Source of the DNA: SB11 sp943370295
GTDB taxonomy: Bacteria > Bacteroidota > Bacteroidia > UBA8524
Length of the DNA: 64,000 nt
Assembly (NCBI GenBank): GCA_943370295.1
Contig: CALRQL020000018.1
Location: forward strand, 1-64,000
Direction of reading: 5' to 3'
The notes under the pieces are model-generated. The model worked only from the letters and a program-made list of their open reading frames with translations. It had not been told where the DNA came from and searched no databases. This document shows positions 16,971 to 25,278 of this stretch, piece after piece. How positions within the stretch are numbered: position 1 is the first letter of the stretch; every line of letters starts with the position of its first letter. Made by a program: the position numbers and the translations under genes.

Positions 16971-19412
16971 TTATTTCTCGGTGTTTTTGAACTTAAGGCG
17001 AAGGCTGTTGCTTACTACCGATACCGAGCTTGAGGCCATTGCAGCTCCGGCAATCATAGGGTTTAGCAAGAAACCGAAGGCGGGGTACAAAACTCCGGCG
17101 GCCACAGGTATTCCGATAATGTTATAGATGAATGCCCAAAACAAGTTTTGCTTAATGGCTGTAACCGTAAGTTTTGATAGCTTAAGGGCTTGGGGTATTT
17201 TGGTAAGGTCAGAAGATATAATGGTCATTTTTGCCACATCAATCGCAATGTCCGAGCCTTTGCCCATCGCTATACTTACATCTGCCTGTGCAAGTGCCTG
17301 CGTATCGTTGATACCATCGCCCACCATTGCCACTATTTTGCCTTGTTGTTGCAGTTGTTTAATAAAATCGTGTTTATCCTGCGGCATCACTTCGGCTTTG
17401 TAATGTTGTATGCCTGCGTGGGCGGCTACTGCTTTCGCTGTATTTTCATTATCCCCTGTAAGCATATACACTTCTACACCCATGCTTTGCAGTTGTTGCA
17501 CGGCTGTTACCGAAGTAGGCTTTATCACATCGGCAACTGCAATGGCAGCCAACACAGCGGTTTCATCGGCAAAATAAAATACAGTTTTTGCCTGTTGTTG
17601 CCACTCATTAGCCGTATTGAGCAATGATTCTTTTACCGAAATATTTTTGGCCGAAAGCAGTTTTTTGCTACCCACATAATAAGTGCGGTTGGCTACGTGG
17701 GCTTGTATGCCCATACCTGTAATACTTTCAACATGAATGTGATGATGTTCAGCTTTGGCAACATTGCCGTCAAGATATTTTACAACAGCCTCGGCCAGCG
17801 GATGCTCGCTTTTGGCTTCAATGGCATACAATACAGGGGCAAGGGTTGCTATATCAGTATCGGCAGTCCATTCAATATTGGTAACAGTAGTATTTCCCTC
17901 GGTTATTGTGCCGGTTTTATCAAGCACTATGGCGGTTACTTTGTGGGCAGTTTCAAGGCTTTCAGCATCTTTTATCAATATTCCCGCATCAGCACCTTTA
18001 CCTACGCCAACCATAATGGCTGTGGGTGTGGCTAATCCCAATGCACAGGGACAGGCTATTACCAAAACAGTAACCACTGCCAACAGTGCTTGCGATACGG
18101 CATTATCTCCCCCGAAAACCAACCACACTAACCCGCTCAGAATGGCCAGTACTATTACAACGGGCACAAATATTTTGGCTATTTTATCTACTAAGTGCTG
18201 CACTGGGGCTTTACTGCCTTGCGCTTCTTGAACCATTTTAATTATTTGAGCAAGAATGGTATCGCCGCCTACTTTTTGAGCTTTGAAACGCAAACTGCCT
18301 TTTTGGTTAATGGTACCTGCAAATACTTTAGCACCTTCGTGTTTTTCAACGGGCAAAGGTTCACCGCTAATGGTACTTTCATCTATAAACGAGTGTCCGT
18401 CGGTAACAATACCATCCACGGGAATTTTTCCGCCCGGCTTCACTACTAATATGTCTCCTACTTTTACTTCCGCAATTTTTATTTCTTGTTCATGTCCGTT
18501 GCCGTGAACGATAGTAACGGTTTGCGGTTGCAAGCCTATCAGTTTTTTTAGTGCCGTAGAGGTGTTAGATTTTGCTTTCTCTTCCAGCATCTTACCCACC
18601 AAAATAAAGGCCACTACTACCGCGGCGGCTTCAAAATATACGTGGTTGTGTATGCCTTGCTGATGAAACCAAGTAGGGAAAAATGTTACCGCAGCACTAA
18701 AAATATAGGCCATACCCGTGCTTAGTGCCACCAATGTATCCATATTGGCCGAGCGGTGTTTGGCTTGTTTAAGGGCGTTTACAAAAAACTGCCTGCCAAA
18801 CCAAAACACTACAGGGGTGGTAAGCACCATCATTATGTAGTTGGCAAAAGGCATATCCATAAACAGCATACCTATTACCACCACGGGGAGACTAAGCAAA
18901 GAAGCCCAAATGGTTTTGGTTTTTAGTTCGCGGTAATAGTTTTGATGTGCCTCTTCTTTCAGTTGTCGGCTGTTGGTTTCGTCAATCAGCAAATCATAGC
19001 CGATGGATTGCAGCGCAGCTTTTATTTTATCGGGGGTGATAATATCAGGCAAAAACTCAACTTGCAGTGAGGTATTGGCAAAGTTTGCCGATGCGTTGAT
19101 AACACCCGGTTGTGCTCTGGTAATACTCTCGGCACTGACCGCGCAAGAGGCGCAAGTCATACCTGTTACCGGATACGTTTTTTTGATAGCTGGCACATCG
19201 TAGCCTACGTCACGTATTGCCGCTACAAGGTGGGCAATGCCGGTTTTCTTCTCGTCAATTTCAACAATCGCTTGTGCGTTGTTCAACTCAACTTTGTGTG
19301 AGATAACCCCGTTTTCTTTGGCAAGGGTATTGTCAATTATCAGGGCGCAATGTTCACTATCCATACCTTGTATGGGTAGGGTTACTTTTGTGAATCCGTT
19401 TGTTGCAGCCAT
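16971..19412 (-). CDS. copA: Copper-exporting P1B-type ATPase CopA
   Basis: 813 residues. Two N-terminal HMA domains: the first is degenerate (GMDSEHC near residue 16, only one Cys) and the second is intact (GMTCASC, 84-90). Then membrane helices, the TISGEP actuator motif, the CPC ion site (ACPCALGLATPT, near 454), the DKTGT phosphorylation site (near 495), HPLA and MVGDGIND. These define a Cu(I)/Ag(I) exporter of the inner membrane. Upstream lies the metal-motif/AraC regulator gene; downstream are the MFS and CopZ-like genes. A weak CATCTTTG box (19435-19442 on the minus strand) may be its -7 element. Confidence 0.95.
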   Translation of the reverse strand: MAATNGFTKVTLPIQGMDSEHCALIIDNTLAKENGVISHKVELNNAQAIVEIDEKKTGIAHLVAAIRDVGYDVPAIKKTYPVTGMTCASCAVSAESITRAQPGVINASANFANTSLQVEFLPDIITPDKIKAALQSIGYDLLIDETNSRQLKEEAHQNYYRELKTKTIWASLLSLPVVVIGMLFMDMPFANYIMMVLTTPVVFWFGRQFFVNALKQAKHRSANMDTLVALSTGMAYIFSAAVTFFPTWFHQQGIHNHVYFEAAAVVVAFILVGKMLEEKAKSNTSTALKKLIGLQPQTVTIVHGNGHEQEIKIAEVKVGDILVVKPGGKIPVDGIVTDGHSFIDESTISGEPLPVEKHEGAKVFAGTINQKGSLRFKAQKVGGDTILAQIIKMVQEAQGSKAPVQHLVDKIAKIFVPVVIVLAILSGLVWLVFGGDNAVSQALLAVVTVLVIACPCALGLATPTAIMVGVGKGADAGILIKDAESLETAHKVTAIVLDKTGTITEGNTTVTNIEWTADTDIATLAPVLYAIEAKSEHPLAEAVVKYLDGNVAKAEHHHIHVESITGMGIQAHVANRTYYVGSKKLLSAKNISVKESLLNTANEWQQQAKTVFYFADETAVLAAIAVADVIKPTSVTAVQQLQSMGVEVYMLTGDNENTAKAVAAHAGIQHYKAEVMPQDKHDFIKQLQQQGKIVAMVGDGINDTQALAQADVSIAMGKGSDIAIDVAKMTIISSDLTKIPQALKLSKLTVTAIKQNLFWAFIYNIIGIPVAAGVLYPAFGFLLNPMIAGAAMASSSVSVVSNSLRLKFKNTEK

Positions 19413-19494
19413 TTTTGTATTAAATTTTACGATACAAAGATGGCGTAGGAAAATGGGGTGGGTGTTACAGGATTCCGGGTGAATGTTTCAAAAT

Positions 19495-20055
19495 TTACAC
19501 CTCGTCTAAACTTTTACGCTGATGATTTTTGAGCTGCTTAAAGGTGCTGGGCGTAAAGCCGGTTACTTGTTTAAACTGTGAGCTTAAATGCGCCACACTG
19601 CTATACCCCAGTTTAAAAGCCATTTCGGATAAGGTCAGTTCATCATACACCAGCCATTCTTTTACCTGTTCGGTTTTTTGGGCAATAATGTATTTCTCTA
19701 ACGTGGTGTTTTCGGTTTGAGAGAAAAGCTGGCTAAGGTAGTTGTAGTCTTTACCAAGCTCTTGTTCAAGCAATACGGACACTTTCAGCTTTTGGTCTTC
19801 CAGATAGCCTGAGCGGATAAGGCTGATAACAAACGACTTTATGTTATTTATCAGCTTGGCTGATTTTTCTTCAATCAGCTCAAAGCCGTTTTCTTTCAAT
19901 ACATCGGCAAGGGCAGCAGTGTCGAAGTCGTCGTTCAGAATTTCGGCACTGCCAAGAGTTACCTCACCTATAATAGCCCCCGCCTTCGTAAGCTCTTCGC
20001 TTACTACTCTTATGCAGCGGGGGCATACCATATTTTTTATGTTTATTTTTTGCAT
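19495..20055 (-). CDS. AraC-type regulator with N-terminal metal-binding motif
   Basis: 186 residues. The N-terminal 65 residues look like a small HMA/CopZ-type domain with CPRC (C11, C14; MQKINIKNMVCPRC). The C-terminal 110 residues are an AraC HTH: LTLSEMAFKLGYSSVAHLSSQFKQ and VTGFTPSTFKQ. This architecture suggests a regulator that senses Cu(I) or Ag(I) directly through the N-terminal cysteines and controls the island; that function is inference from fusion and position. It lies 82 bp upstream of copA and 17 bp downstream of a di-haem peroxidase gene. It is shorter than classical AraC proteins because it has no cupin domain. Confidence 0.88.
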   Translation of the reverse strand: MQKINIKNMVCPRCIRVVSEELTKAGAIIGEVTLGSAEILNDDFDTAALADVLKENGFELIEEKSAKLINNIKSFVISLIRSGYLEDQKLKVSVLLEQELGKDYNYLSQLFSQTENTTLEKYIIAQKTEQVKEWLVYDELTLSEMAFKLGYSSVAHLSSQFKQVTGFTPSTFKQLKNHQRKSLDEV

Positions 20056-20072
20056 TGCTTTGGCAAATGCTG

Positions 20073-21173
20073 TTAAAACGGACTTGAGTACCGAGAGTCT
20101 TTAGTTAATGTCTCATCGGTAAGTGTTTTTAAAAACGCTATAAGGTCGGCTTTTTCCTGTGCATCCAACATCAGGCCTTTGCTTAAGGTTTGTTGCAGGG
20201 CAGGGTCAAGCGTTGCGGATTGTTTAAGTCCGCTGTTGTAATGCTCCACTACCTGTTCAAGCGTAGTAAACCTGCCATCGTGCATATAAGGTGCAGTAAG
20301 GGCAATGTTGCGCAAGCTGGGTACCTTAAACTTAGCCTTATCACCGGCTTTGTTGGTTACTTTTTCCCTACCTATGTCGGTAATGCTTGCATTATCATCA
20401 AGGCCGTTGTTCATGTATTGGTCGTTTTCAAAATTATCGCCTCCGTGGCAATGGGCGCAATCAGCTCCCGAAGAGTCGGGGAAAAACGGGTTATATTCTT
20501 TAAAGAACAAAATACGGCCTCTTTCTTCGGCAGGGGTAAGCTGGGCTTTGCCCTCCAAATACAAATCGTATTTAGATTTGTTTGAAACAATAGAGTTCAT
20601 AAACTGCTCCATAGCCAATGATATTTTAAGCGGGGTGATTTCTTCGCTGCCAAAGGCACGCACAAATTGGTCTTTGTAGGTTTGGCTTTGGTTTAGTTTT
20701 GAAACGATATTAGCAAGGGTTTCGTCCATTTCCAACTCGTCCTGAATAGGCTTTAATGATTGGTCTCTCAGCAAGTGCGACCTTCCGTCCCAAAAAAACT
20801 CGTTAGAGTGCCAAGCCATGTTAAAAATAGTCATTGCCTGACGTTTGCCATTCAACCCGCGCACACCCACTGAGAGCTTTGCAGTATCGGTAAAAGCGTG
20901 TTCTTGGCGATGGCAGCCCGCACAAGCTAGCGAGCCGTCCTTCGACAGCATTTTCTCATAAAAAAGCATCCTGCCCAGTTTCACACCTTGTGCGGTTAAA
21001 GGGTTGTCTTGGGCAATAGTAGGAGCGGGGAATGTGCCATATTCAAGCACATAGGGGGTGTTGTCGTACTCAACATTAGTACCGGTATTGTTATTCTCTT
21101 TTTTACAGCTGTATGCAGTAATAAGCATTATCGAAAAAGCTGCAAGAACCATTATATATGAAGTAATCCTCAT
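20073..21173 (-). CDS. Di-haem cytochrome c peroxidase (MbnH/MauG-like) lipoprotein
   Basis: 366 residues. Lipoprotein-type signal peptide ending TAYSC (Cys23). Two c-type haem motifs: CAGCH (84-88) and CAHCH (239-243), matching the bCcP/MauG family, with the conserved ALTAPYMHDGRF near the C-terminus. Members reduce H2O2 or, in MauG and MbnH, oxidise tryptophan or other residues of a partner protein. It overlaps the next upstream di-haem gene by 4 bp, and an MbnP-like gene is upstream of that. Modification of the MbnP-like partner is therefore the likely job; that is inference. Confidence 0.92.
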   Translation of the reverse strand: MRITSYIMVLAAFSIMLITAYSCKKENNNTGTNVEYDNTPYVLEYGTFPAPTIAQDNPLTAQGVKLGRMLFYEKMLSKDGSLACAGCHRQEHAFTDTAKLSVGVRGLNGKRQAMTIFNMAWHSNEFFWDGRSHLLRDQSLKPIQDELEMDETLANIVSKLNQSQTYKDQFVRAFGSEEITPLKISLAMEQFMNSIVSNKSKYDLYLEGKAQLTPAEERGRILFFKEYNPFFPDSSGADCAHCHGGDNFENDQYMNNGLDDNASITDIGREKVTNKAGDKAKFKVPSLRNIALTAPYMHDGRFTTLEQVVEHYNSGLKQSATLDPALQQTLSKGLMLDAQEKADLIAFLKTLTDETLTKDSRYSSPF

Positions 21174-22198
21174 GGTTTAAATTTTTTGTTGTTTACAAAA
21201 TCATAATCAGTTAGGCTTTTTAAGAAAGCCACCAGTTGTTTTTTTTCCGTTTGCGAAAGCTGCAAAGGCATTATGAGTTTGCTTTTATGCGGGTGGTTTT
21301 TCCCTCCTGTATTGTAGTGTTCCACAACCTCCTCCAATGTTTTCATTGAGCCGTCGTGCATGTAAGGTGCCGTAAGGTAAATGTTGCGCAGGGTTGGTAC
21401 TTTAAACAGTGCCAAATCAGTATCTTTATTGGTAAGGCGTTTACGACCCACATCGGCGTAGGTTTCGTACAATCCGTTATTGCTAAAGGCATTGTTGGTA
21501 AAGTTAAACCCTCCGTGGCACGATGAGCAATTGGTTTTAGTACCGAAAAACAGCTCCATTCCCTTAATCTCATCAGCCGTTAATGCCCCCGTATTTTTTT
21601 GAAAGTAATAACGGTCGTATGCACTGTTACCACTAATAAAGCTACGTTGAAACATGGCCAAAGCGCGGGTAATTACAAAGTGGTCGGGCGGACGGTTATA
21701 GGCCTCCCAACTCATTGCCACATACTCTTTGCTTTGCTGCAACCTGTCAGCAATCAGTACAATGTTAAAATCAAACTCATTGTGCTCCTGTATGGGTACC
21801 AACACTTGCATTTCAAGCGTAGGTACTCCGCCCTCTCTTGTAAAATAAGGCAAGTAGGCTACGTTAGTAAGTGTTGGCGAGTTGCGAGTCCCTGCACGTC
21901 TTTTAACCCCTAAGCTAAATGCCACATCATCGCTAAAAGCAATATCCGCTTTGTGGCACGATGCACAACTCAATGAACTGTCTGAAGAAAGTATCGGATC
22001 GTAAAACAGTCGCTTTCCCAATTCCCATCGCTTCAAACTATATTCATTATCGGCAGGGAAGGGAATAGGAGGGAAACCTTCGGGCACACTAATCCCGTCG
22101 CCAGTAGTAACAGCAGGAGTTGTATTTGTCTCTTTTTTGCAGGCAAACACCAGCAGCACAAGGGCTGCAAAGAGTACGTACACCCGAAGATTGCGCAT
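21170..22198 (-). CDS. Di-haem cytochrome c peroxidase (MbnH/MauG-like) lipoprotein, second copy
   Basis: 342 residues. Lipobox LVFAC (Cys20), haem motifs CASCH (78-82) and CSSCH (224-228), and YLTAPYMHDGSM near the end. It is a diverged paralogue of the neighbouring 366-residue protein; the two genes overlap by 4 bp, so they are co-expressed. It starts 10 bp after the MbnP-like gene. Possession of two di-haem enzymes beside one MbnP-like protein suggests either two steps on one substrate or two substrates. Confidence 0.92.
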   Translation of the reverse strand: MRNLRVYVLFAALVLLVFACKKETNTTPAVTTGDGISVPEGFPPIPFPADNEYSLKRWELGKRLFYDPILSSDSSLSCASCHKADIAFSDDVAFSLGVKRRAGTRNSPTLTNVAYLPYFTREGGVPTLEMQVLVPIQEHNEFDFNIVLIADRLQQSKEYVAMSWEAYNRPPDHFVITRALAMFQRSFISGNSAYDRYYFQKNTGALTADEIKGMELFFGTKTNCSSCHGGFNFTNNAFSNNGLYETYADVGRKRLTNKDTDLALFKVPTLRNIYLTAPYMHDGSMKTLEEVVEHYNTGGKNHPHKSKLIMPLQLSQTEKKQLVAFLKSLTDYDFVNNKKFKP

Positions 22199-22208
22199 GG
22201 TTTACAGA

Positions 22209-23183
22209 TTACTGTACTATCAGTTTTTTGGTAAGCAAGCTATAATCGCCGTTCATCAGGCTCACCATATAAATACCTTTTTCAAGGTTGGCTATCTCAA
22301 CCGATTGTCCGACGTTTGCAGCTATTTCAGTTACCACTCTACCCGTAATATCGGTTACCTGTACCGTAGTATACGAAACGGTGTTGTCAGTAATTTCAAC
22401 ACTCACGTTACTGCCGTTACTTGGGTTTGGGTATATCGCAAGCGCATTTGGCGATACTACGTTGCCAATACTGGCTAAAATGTTTTTTGCACCCGCTTCA
22501 GAAGTAAAAACGTGGTCTCTGAAGTTTTGCATCAATTTAATAGTTTCAGCACCTTCGCCGTGTACAATCAAACCGCTTGAAACATTAATATTTTCAAGAG
22601 CTTTTGTGTAATCAGCTTTAAGGTTAATATGCAATTGGCCTGAAACATTTTGTGCAGTTAAGGGTATTTGGATGGGGTAGTAGTAATCGTTACCCAAAGC
22701 GTGCAATTCATAACCGGTATTTAGGTTACTGCCTGCTTTACCTTCCATGGCTACAAAGCGGTAGCCCGCAGTCCAACCCCAGTGCATTGAAGGTGATTTG
22801 GGTGCCAAAGGGTGTCCTACCGCCCATTGCGAAGGGTCTTGGTTGTTTTGTGGTGAGTTTACACCTACAGAAAACTTAACGCCTTCAATAGTAGTAACAT
22901 TGTACGAACCTAAATCAACCGACAAGTCTGATGCAGCGTTGGCAAGAATGTAAACACCCGTGGCTTCGGTTGTTTTTCCGCCATCGTGTATAATGCTGAT
23001 TTTTGAGATGTAGTATTGTAACCTGCTTACATTAAACGCATTGCCCAAGTTGTTTTCAGCGGCTAAGTTTAATGCAAAATCTTTATCCTTTAGTAGGTGT
23101 TTAACGTTCAGTTTTACAGTGGTTTGTGCTGAAACTACAGCAACTGTAAGTAGTGCCAGAACGGTTGTAATTATCTTTTTCAT
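22209..23183 (-). CDS. MbnP-like copper-binding protein with T9SS sorting tail
   Basis: 324 residues. Signal peptide (1-19, ending VVSAQ). Residues about 20-230 resemble the MbnP family (TVKLNVKHLLKDKDF, FNVSRLQYYISKISI, PSMHWGWTAGYRFVAMEG). In characterised MbnP a tryptophan is oxidised to kynurenine by MbnH to form a copper site; WGW here is a candidate region. The last 80 residues (ALAIYPNPSNGSNVSVEI ... LEKGIYMVSL ... KKLIVQ) are a Por secretion C-terminal domain, so the protein should be exported by T9SS to the surface. First of three tightly linked genes with the two di-haem peroxidases. Confidence 0.87.
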   Translation of the reverse strand: MKKIITTVLALLTVAVVSAQTTVKLNVKHLLKDKDFALNLAAENNLGNAFNVSRLQYYISKISIIHDGGKTTEATGVYILANAASDLSVDLGSYNVTTIEGVKFSVGVNSPQNNQDPSQWAVGHPLAPKSPSMHWGWTAGYRFVAMEGKAGSNLNTGYELHALGNDYYYPIQIPLTAQNVSGQLHINLKADYTKALENINVSSGLIVHGEGAETIKLMQNFRDHVFTSEAGAKNILASIGNVVSPNALAIYPNPSNGSNVSVEITDNTVSYTTVQVTDITGRVVTEIAANVGQSVEIANLEKGIYMVSLMNGDYSLLTKKLIVQ

Positions 23184-23294
23184 AGCGAAGTATTACGTGT
23201 TGTTAAATTGTTTTTTAATGTAATAAATGAAAACAGTTCAGCAGTTGATGCCGAACAATAAGAAGAACTGCCCGTGACTACAGGCAAGGAGAAA

Positions 23295-23741
23295 TCAGAT
23301 GCGGAAAGTTTGATAAAGCACCCCAAAATCTTTGGATAGGGGCGGCGATTTGGAGTAATGCCCGATATTGTTTGGTGCACCGATGCTGTATGTAGCCACA
23401 CCCATTGTTGAGGGAATGACGGCAGCAATAATGCTTAAAGTGCTGTGTTGTTGGTCGGCTGCTTGGTGTTGCGCAGTAATATCAACTTTAGTAAAAAAAG
23501 TATGGTTGCTGCAACAAGGTGTTTTTGAAAGCCGTGTATGTGTATACGTTTGTGTTTTCGCAGGGCTGTAACATGTACCGTCGTCAGCAGTGTTCATGCA
23601 GTTTTCAGCGGTACCGAAAAAGCTGACGTTCTTTATTGTGTTTTTACAAAAGTGAATATCCACCGCAAGCCCAACGGATGCAGTAAAAGTTAGTACAGCT
23701 AATAGCAGTGCCAACACTTGTATGGATATTTTTTGTTTCAC
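23295..23741 (-). CDS. HYC_CC_PP-type small secreted protein
   Basis: 148 residues. Signal peptide (about 1-26), then HFC (30-32), a Cys-rich middle with PCCSNH (C75, C76), and SPPLSKDFGVLYQTFRI at the end. This spacing of H(Y/F)C, CC and PP matches a Bacteroidota family named after those motifs. Cys and His content plus position at the head of the copper island suggest copper binding in the periplasm; that is inference. A TATATTTG -7 box lies just before the start. It is 111 bp upstream of the MbnP-like gene. Confidence 0.78.
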   Translation of the reverse strand: MKQKISIQVLALLLAVLTFTASVGLAVDIHFCKNTIKNVSFFGTAENCMNTADDGTCYSPAKTQTYTHTRLSKTPCCSNHTFFTKVDITAQHQAADQQHSTLSIIAAVIPSTMGVATYSIGAPNNIGHYSKSPPLSKDFGVLYQTFRI

Positions 23742-23754
23742 AACTTACAAAACT

Positions 23755-23762
23755 CAAATATA
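23755..23762 (-). promoter_or_regulatory. Bacteroidota -7 box before the HYC_CC_PP gene
   Basis: TATATTTG on the minus strand fits TAnnTTTG. Its end is 13 bp from the ATG, so the transcript would have a leader of only a few bases. No good TTTG -33 box was seen. Confidence 0.45.
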
Positions 23763-23850
23763 AGTTATTTTATAAATTTTACTGTTGACTTTTAATGTGT
23801 AGTAAGACGGCTAATAAGTTACAAATGTGAGTTTAGTTAACACAAAGCCC

Positions 23851-23858
23851 TAATTTTG
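23851..23858 (+). promoter_or_regulatory. Bacteroidota -7 box before lpxB
   Basis: TAATTTTG fits TAnnTTTG and ends 5 bp before the lpxB ATG, implying a leaderless or near-leaderless mRNA. The -33 region is poor (TTTA). Confidence 0.45.
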
Positions 23859-23863
23859 CTGTA

Positions 23864-24988
23864 ATGAAATACTATTTAGTAGCCGGCGAGGCTTCGGGCG
23901 ATTTACACGGCAGTAACTTGATGAAGGAACTGAAACGGATGGATGCTGAGGCCGAGTTTAGGTTTTGGGGCGGGGATTTGATGCAGGAGCAAGGTGGTGA
24001 GTTGGTGAGCCATTATAAAGAGCGGGCCTACATGGGGTTTTTAGAGGTGGTGATGCACCTGCGTACCATATTGGGTTTTATGAAGCAATGCAAGGCGGAT
24101 GTGCTGGCTTGGAAACCCGATGCATTGATATTAATAGACTATCCGGGGTTTAACCTGCCTGTGGCTGAGTTTGCCCATGCACACGGTATTAAGGTACATT
24201 ATTATATATCGCCGCAGGTGTGGGCATGGAAAGAGAACAGGGTGAAGAAGTTTAAGCAATACGTGGATGAAATGTATGTGATACTGCCCTTTGAGAAGGA
24301 TTTTTATAAAAACCGCTGGCAGTACGATGTGCATTTTGTGGGTCATCCGTTATTAGATGCACTAAAGAGTTTTGCTACTGAAGATAATTTTAAACAAAAA
24401 AACGGACTTGACGACCGACCTGTGATTGCTCTGTTGCCGGGCAGCCGCAAGCAGGAAATAACCAAGATGCTGGGTGAAATGTTGAAGGTGATTGGTGATT
24501 TTCCCAAGTATCAGTTTGTGATTGCGGGAGCGCCATCGCAGCCCGTAGCTTTTTATGAAAGTTTAATACCCCAAGCGGTGAAGAGTTCGGTTAAAATCAT
24601 TTCAAACAAAACCTACGATTTATTAAGTATTGCTGAGGTTGCCCTTGTTACATCGGGCACTGCCACGCTTGAAACCGCGTTATTTGAAGTACCCGAAGTA
24701 GTTTGCTACAAGGCTAGTAATGTATCGTACCTTATTGCCAAGCAATTGGTAAAGAATATCAAATACATTTCGCTGGTAAATTTGGTGATGGATAAGGAAC
24801 TGGTGCGCGAACTGATACAAGGCGAGATGACCGAAAATAACATCAAAAGCGAGTTGGTAGCCATTATTAAAGGCGGAACTAAACGCGATGCAATGTTACA
24901 AGGCTATAAAGAATTGAAAACTAAATTGGGTAACGAAGGTGCCTCGGCCAATACGGCGCAACTGATTTACCAATCGTTCACAAAATAG
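23864..24988 (+). CDS. lpxB: Lipid-A-disaccharide synthase
   Basis: 374 residues, normal length. Motifs of the GT19 family: AGEASGDLHGSNLM at the N-terminus, YYISPQVWAWKE, LLPGSRKQEITKML in the middle, and LVTSGTATLETALF near the UDP-sugar site. It joins UDP-2,3-diacylglucosamine to lipid X to make the lipid A disaccharide, at the inner membrane. It stands alone on the plus strand; its end overlaps a convergent small gene by 11 bp. Presence of LpxB indicates a lipid-A outer membrane. Confidence 0.95.
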   Translation: MKYYLVAGEASGDLHGSNLMKELKRMDAEAEFRFWGGDLMQEQGGELVSHYKERAYMGFLEVVMHLRTILGFMKQCKADVLAWKPDALILIDYPGFNLPVAEFAHAHGIKVHYYISPQVWAWKENRVKKFKQYVDEMYVILPFEKDFYKNRWQYDVHFVGHPLLDALKSFATEDNFKQKNGLDDRPVIALLPGSRKQEITKMLGEMLKVIGDFPKYQFVIAGAPSQPVAFYESLIPQAVKSSVKIISNKTYDLLSIAEVALVTSGTATLETALFEVPEVVCYKASNVSYLIAKQLVKNIKYISLVNLVMDKELVRELIQGEMTENNIKSELVAIIKGGTKRDAMLQGYKELKTKLGNEGASANTAQLIYQSFTK

Positions 24989-25196
24989 TGATTTTACCTG
25001 TTTTGATAAGACTTTCAAATGCTTCAAGATTATATTCAGTAGATCTTATGTTATAAAAGTCAGTAAAGTAAAATCCAACTTTTCTAATACTTGCTCTTAA
25101 TGTTTTTTGTTCAGTGGCATTAGCATCTAATTTTTTCCTTATTAGAGTTTTAATTTTTTCTGATTCAGCTTTACTAAAAGTGTTTTTTCCTTTCAT
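24978..25196 (-). CDS. Small hypothetical protein, convergent with lpxB
   Basis: 72 residues, basic and helical: MKGKNTFSKAESEKIKTLI, then a conserved-looking RKVGFYFTDFYN. I recall similar short conserved proteins (pattern KxKNTFSxxE, RxxIRxxGFYxSDF) of unknown function. Its stop lies inside the last codons of lpxB on the opposite strand. A hairpin follows upstream at 25236-25266 (end of the GH18 gene), so it is transcribed separately or by read-through. Confidence 0.72.
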   Translation of the reverse strand: MKGKNTFSKAESEKIKTLIRKKLDANATEQKTLRASIRKVGFYFTDFYNIRSTEYNLEAFESLIKTGKITIL

Positions 25197-25235
25197 GATA
25201 GATATTAATAAGACTCAAAATTAAACTTTTTAAAT

Positions 25236-25266
25236 AAGTCTTTCACCCAAATAGGGTGAAAGACTT
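25236..25266 (-). terminator. Terminator of the GH18-lectin gene
   Basis: Perfect 13-bp stem AAGTCTTTCACCC/GGGTGAAAGACTT with loop AAATA, 13 bp past the stop on the minus strand, followed by an AT-rich run. Confidence 0.75.
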
Positions 25267-25278
25267 TATTCGGAATAA

